Assembly: GCA_964590395.1 (NCBI GenBank)
Contig: CAZPVT010000019.1
Location: 1-6,311 of the forward strand
Source of the DNA: JAOABP01 sp964590395
Lineage (GTDB): Bacteria; Hydrothermota; Tepidihabitantia; Tepidihabitantales; Tepidihabitantaceae
Reading direction: 5' to 3'
Length of the DNA stretch: 6,311 nucleotides
Position 1 is the first letter of the stretch. The number at the start of each line of letters is the position of its first letter. A program made the position numbers and the translations under genes. Positions 3,707-6,311 of the stretch are shown piece after piece. A model generated the notes under the pieces. The model did not search any database. It saw only the letters and a list, made by a program, of their open reading frames with translations, and was not told where the DNA came from.

Positions 3707-5990
3707 TGCCCATTAAGACGATTCCTTTTATTAACTTTCCGGAGACATCAAAGATTTTAAGTTCTGCTTTATCTTTCACGGACAACGAATAACGGACACG
3801 AATCACGGCTTTTGCTGGATTGGGATAGATTTCAAGCGGTGAGCGGTCAACGGAAAGCGGTGAGCGATTTTCCTCAATCCCGGGAATCTCATCCCGAATC
3901 ACTGAGATGCTGGAACTACCATGGTTGGCAACATAGACTCGATTATATTGAGGGTTAAAGGTTAATGAAACGGGCTCTTCCCCAACCGGGATTGCATCAA
4001 TCGCTGAGTTTGATTCGCCACTGATAATTGAAACAGTATTGCCGTCCCGATTTGCACAATAGATTTTATTATTTATCGAATCATAGACTAAAGCGCACGG
4101 CGCATTTCCTACCCTGATGGTAGCAATCACCGAATCGGTTGTTCCATCAATAACTGCAACATTGTTACTGCCCGAATTAGCAACATATACTTTATTATTG
4201 GTTGAATTGTAAACTAAAGCATTAGGTTGGGTTCCTGTCCAAATCGTCTTAATCAGCGAATCGGTTACACAATCAATTACTCCAATTTCGTAAAACCAAC
4301 CTGCGGCGTATATTTTGTTATTGATTGGGTTGCACACAATGGCCTTCCCTTCGGGAGGTCCTGGAATTATTTTTATCATCGAATCGCTTGCGCCATTAAT
4401 CACAGAAATGAAGCCATCATTCCCACAGTATATCTTATTGTTAATCGGGTTATATACTAAAGCAGAAGGTTGCCACCCTACTGAGATTGATTTAATCACC
4501 GAATCAGTTTCGCCGTTGATTACGGTTATGAAACCGTTAGGAATAGCATTCGAGCAATATACTTTGTTGTTGGTTTGATTATAAGCGAACGCACTAGGTG
4601 CAATTACCGGGTCACTGATTGTTCGAATCACTTGGTTGGTATTGCCATCAATAATACTTATATCATGACTCCCATAGTTGGCAGTATAAAGTTTATTGTT
4701 TGTAGAATTATAGCCAACGGCACGAGGTTGATTCCCAACTGCAACTGTGGTGATAGTAGAATTAGTTGCACCATCAATGATTGTAAGTCCATTGCGACCG
4801 ACTGTTGGGCAGTAAACCCTATTATTAACTGAACCATACGCTAAAACATTTGGACGCCCACCTAATGCAACTGTAGTAATCACACTGTTCAATCTGCCAT
4901 CAATAATAGTTACATTGTCATTTGAATAATTGGCACAATAAACTTTGTTATTCTGTGAGTTCCAAACCAATGCACGAGGGTTATCGCCAACATCAAGTGT
5001 TGTAATTATTGCATTGTTTGCCCCGTTAATTATTGAAACAGTGGCGTCTCCGTCACTAGCACAATAAACTCTATTGTTGGTTTGATTATAAACCAAAGCG
5101 CTATTCCAATTTCCTACTTGTATGCATGTGATTAATGTATCGCCTGCACCATCAATCACTGCAACATGTCCACCATCAGCGCAGTAGATTTTATTGTTTG
5201 TTGAATTGTAGCACAATGCATGGGCTCCGTGAGTCGGCATCTCAATGATCGTATCTACCTGATTTACTGAACAGTTAATAATGGCAACTGAACCAGGGAA
5301 AACAGCACCAACACCCGTATTGGAAACATAAATCTTATTATTAACCGGATTATAGAGTATGCCACGAGAAGGCCAACCCACTTCAATTGTTCTAATTATG
5401 GAATCGGTTACACAATTGATGACAGCGACAAGATATTCATTGACAATGCAATAAACCCGGTTATCGATGGAATTATAGACCATAGGACCAGGCGCACCCC
5501 CAACTGCGATTGTCTTTATTATTGCATTTGATGCGCCGCTGATTACTTTGATATTGCCGCTTCCTGCATTAGCACAATAAACCTTATTATTGGTAGGATT
5601 GTAAACTAGGGCACAAGGATTGTTTCCCACAGCAATAGTCCTAATCACTTCGTTTGTTGCGCAATTAATAATTGTCACATTATTACTGCCATAATTCGCT
5701 GAGTAAAGTTTATTATTTATGGAATTCCAGCAAAGAGCCGCTACATTAGTTCCAGTTGGGATCTTGGCTAACTTCTGATTAGAAGCCCCATCAATCGCAA
5801 TTACGCAATTACCTTTTTCACCACCAATATAGATTCTATTATCCAGTGAATCATAGGCTATGGCCGTGGGATTTAAGATACCACTTAATGAATCCGGAAC
5901 ATAGATTGTTGTCTCCAGCCACTGGCCCTGACCGAGACCAATAATTAGGCAGATTACGGCTATGCCCAAAATAAGACCTTTCTTTTGCAT
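3609..5990 (-). CDS. Secreted cysteine-rich YVTN-type beta-propeller protein with T9SS-type sorting domain
   Basis: This 793-residue protein has a signal peptide (MQKKGLILGIAVICLIIGLG, with cleavage probably near residues 20-23). About 16 repeats of roughly 40-45 residues follow between about 39 and 705, each built as 'P.ALVYN..NNKVYCAN.gs.NVtvIdG.tnsVI.TI.VG'; this is the YVTN/lactonase-like propeller blade pattern. After a Ser/Pro/Arg linker, a C-terminal domain (about 718-793) starts with IYPNPAKAVI and ends with a GIYFLQL strand and KRFVIVK, as in type IX secretion sorting (FlgD-Ig-like) domains. The protein is thus probably exported and anchored or released at the cell surface. No catalytic residues can be named; binding or a structural role is more likely than lactonase activity. 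About 20 cysteines sit mainly at one blade position (YC) and after the 'VIN/VID' strand. The gene looks more AT-rich than the operon downstream. An AGGAGGT site and a promoter precede it. Confidence 0.9.
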   Translation of the reverse strand: MQKKGLILGIAVICLIIGLGQGQWLETTIYVPDSLSGILNPTAIAYDSLDNRIYIGGEKGNCVIAIDGASNQKLAKIPTGTNVAALCWNSINNKLYSANYGSNNVTIINCATNEVIRTIAVGNNPCALVYNPTNNKVYCANAGSGNIKVISGASNAIIKTIAVGGAPGPMVYNSIDNRVYCIVNEYLVAVINCVTDSIIRTIEVGWPSRGILYNPVNNKIYVSNTGVGAVFPGSVAIINCSVNQVDTIIEMPTHGAHALCYNSTNNKIYCADGGHVAVIDGAGDTLITCIQVGNWNSALVYNQTNNRVYCASDGDATVSIINGANNAIITTLDVGDNPRALVWNSQNNKVYCANYSNDNVTIIDGRLNSVITTVALGGRPNVLAYGSVNNRVYCPTVGRNGLTIIDGATNSTITTVAVGNQPRAVGYNSTNNKLYTANYGSHDISIIDGNTNQVIRTISDPVIAPSAFAYNQTNNKVYCSNAIPNGFITVINGETDSVIKSISVGWQPSALVYNPINNKIYCGNDGFISVINGASDSMIKIIPGPPEGKAIVCNPINNKIYAAGWFYEIGVIDCVTDSLIKTIWTGTQPNALVYNSTNNKVYVANSGSNNVAVIDGTTDSVIATIRVGNAPCALVYDSINNKIYCANRDGNTVSIISGESNSAIDAIPVGEEPVSLTFNPQYNRVYVANHGSSSISVIRDEIPGIEENRSPLSVDRSPLEIYPNPAKAVIRVRYSLSVKDKAELKIFDVSGKLIKGIVLMGTDQEIKIPLKGMNPGIYFLQLGNEAKRFVIVK
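3876..5876 (-). repeat. About 16 tandem propeller-blade coding repeats
   Basis: The DNA encodes tandem blades with a period near 125-130 bp. Recurrent words on the minus strand encode NNKVYC or NNKIYC, VIDG or IING, and TIxVG. Blades differ by substitutions and small indels, so this is an old, diverged repeat array rather than a simple tandem duplication. The fifth blade carries an insertion around 'GVGAVFPGS'. Sixteen repeats suggest two propellers of seven or eight blades, or one plus extra repeats. Confidence 0.85.
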
Positions 5991-5993
5991 AAA

Positions 5994-6000
5994 ACCTCCT
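5994..6000 (-). promoter_or_regulatory. Ribosome binding site of the propeller gene
   Basis: AGGAGGT on the minus strand lies three bases before the ATG at 5990. The spacing is slightly short but the match is perfect, and it fixes the start ahead of the signal peptide. Confidence 0.75.
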
Positions 6001-6011
6001 TGGTATTATGG

Positions 6012-6040
6012 AGTTTAGTTACGCCCTTTTTTAATGTCAA
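6012..6040 (-). promoter_or_regulatory. Candidate sigma-70 promoter of the propeller gene
   Basis: On the minus strand TTGACA (6040-6035) is followed by a 17-bp spacer and TAAACT (6017-6012, 4 of 6). The predicted start near 6005 gives a leader of about 15 bases that contains the Shine-Dalgarno sequence, so this gene would use a normal, short-leader mRNA. Confidence 0.6.
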
Positions 6041-6062
6041 GGAAAAAAGTTTGGCTCATTTG

Positions 6063-6077
6063 CGTTTCTACGAAACG
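6063..6077. repeat. Small perfect inverted repeat upstream of the propeller promoter
   Basis: CGTTTC (6063-6068) and GAAACG (6072-6077) are separated by TAC. It lies 22 bp upstream of the -35 element. It could be a regulator binding site or a leftover hairpin from an upstream transcript; no U-tract follows directly on either strand. The function is unknown. Confidence 0.3.
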
Positions 6078-6134
6078 GGCAAATTTCGTGGTACAGGACA
6101 AAAAAGGAAACAGAACGGAATGACGAAAGAGGGG

Positions 6135-6262
6135 GTCATTGCGCTCTGCCAGAGGTAGGTGGCAATCTTACAGCGTGAAGGACCGGACTAATCCGCACAG
6201 AGATTGTTGTGGCTTTCGCCACCTGCCAAAGGCAGTGCGTCGCTACCGCTCCTCGCAATGAC
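6135..6262. repeat. GTCATTGCG-type palindromic interspersed repeat, third copy
   Basis: It starts with GTCATTGCG and ends with CTCGCAATGAC, with inner GGCAATCT (left) and AGATTG (right) motifs as in the other copies. Inside are three small hairpins: CTCT-GCC-AGAG (6144-6154), GTGGC-TTTC-GCCAC (6209-6222) and CTGCC-AAA-GGCAG (6223-6235). The last shares its stem with the hairpin at 3540-3552. No reading frame of note is present. The element ends the non-coding 6000-6311 region together with a second repeat type. Confidence 0.8.
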
Positions 6263-6270
6263 GAGGGAAG

Positions 6271-6311
6271 GTGGTGGAGATTCCTCGCCGAACAAGCCGG
6301 CTCGGAATGAC
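6271..6311 (-). repeat. GTCATTCCGAG-type interspersed repeat arm (window-edge)
   Basis: Read on the minus strand from the window end it begins GTCATTCCGAGCCGG and runs through a GCCG/CGGC stem to GAGGAATCTC. It has the same layout as the GTCATTGCG repeats, but with ATTCC pairing to GGAAT (6308-6304 with 6284-6280). A further GGAATGAC end is at 6118-6125. Only one arm is complete because the window stops here. Confidence 0.65.

Noticed and set aside
4227..4832. Three plus-strand open frames opposite the propeller gene
   Set aside because: They are antisense to regular blade-coding repeats whose codon pattern avoids stops on the other strand; no start signals or known motifs.
3876..5876. Regularly spaced repeats that might be read as a CRISPR or tandem satellite array
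   Set aside because: The period is about 125-130 bp, the units are diverged and they keep one reading frame encoding propeller blades.
5949..5951. Cys14 in the propeller protein's signal region as a lipoprotein cysteine
   Set aside because: The residues before it (A-V-I-C) do not fit a lipobox and it lies in the middle of the hydrophobic core; a normal signal peptide is more likely.
6135..6262. Hairpin-rich segment considered as a structured non-coding RNA or riboswitch
   Set aside because: It matches the interspersed repeat layout found twice more in the window and lies upstream of the propeller gene's promoter, so it would not be in that gene's leader.

Overview
The window looks like a chromosomal fragment from an uncultivated, Gram-negative-type bacterium. 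The evidence is a secreted beta-propeller protein with a C-terminal domain of the type IX secretion (Por) sorting kind, and very frequent interspersed GTCATTGCG...CGCAATGAC palindromic repeats. The combination reminds me of candidate division WOR-3 (Stahlbacteria) and related Fibrobacterota/Chlorobiota/Bacteroidota-group genomes. That is an inference from protein style, not a database result. No tRNA, rRNA, CRISPR array, transposase or recombinase gene was found.

Layout. Positions 1-98 hold the last 31 codons of a plus-strand secreted-protein gene whose body lies outside the window. Next, all on the minus strand and transcribed from high to low coordinates, is a compact five-gene cluster: an FmdB-type zinc-ribbon protein (3269-3048), an HU/IHF-like DNA-binding protein (3036-2743), a 31-residue basic AURKAIP1/COX24 (mS38-like) putative ribosomal protein (2727-2632), a WbaP-like polyprenyl-phosphate sugar phosphotransferase (2554-1265), and a tandem Lrp/AsnC-like regulator (1231-320). 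Upstream of this cluster and in the same orientation is a 793-residue secreted protein (5990-3609). It has a signal peptide, about 16 YVTN-type propeller repeats rich in cysteine, and a sorting domain. Its own promoter and Shine-Dalgarno sequence are visible. The right end (about 6060-6311) is non-coding and full of hairpin repeats.

The most striking structure is a long inverted repeat. Positions 1-304 match the reverse complement of 3371-3706 with four substitutions and one 32-bp indel. It covers the sorting-domain coding end, the stop codon and about 200 bp of downstream DNA of both secreted-protein genes. Between the arms sits exactly the five-gene unit, with a perfect consensus promoter (TTGACA, 17 bp, TATAAT) at one edge and a possible weak terminator at the other. 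The segment could in principle invert without damaging any gene. Recent duplication, gene conversion or an assembly artefact are alternative explanations.

Two initiation styles coexist. The HU, mS38-like and propeller genes have strong Shine-Dalgarno sequences. fmdB and the Lrp-like gene have none, and instead have promoter-like sequences placed so that transcription would start at or very near the ATG (probable leaderless mRNAs). The interspersed repeats show an apparent compensatory change (ATTGC/GCAAT versus ATTCC/GGAAT), which suggests that the hairpin fold, not just the sequence, is maintained.

I see no clear new defence or mobile system here. The invertible-looking operon, the hairpin repeats and the cysteine-rich propeller are the items worth following up.
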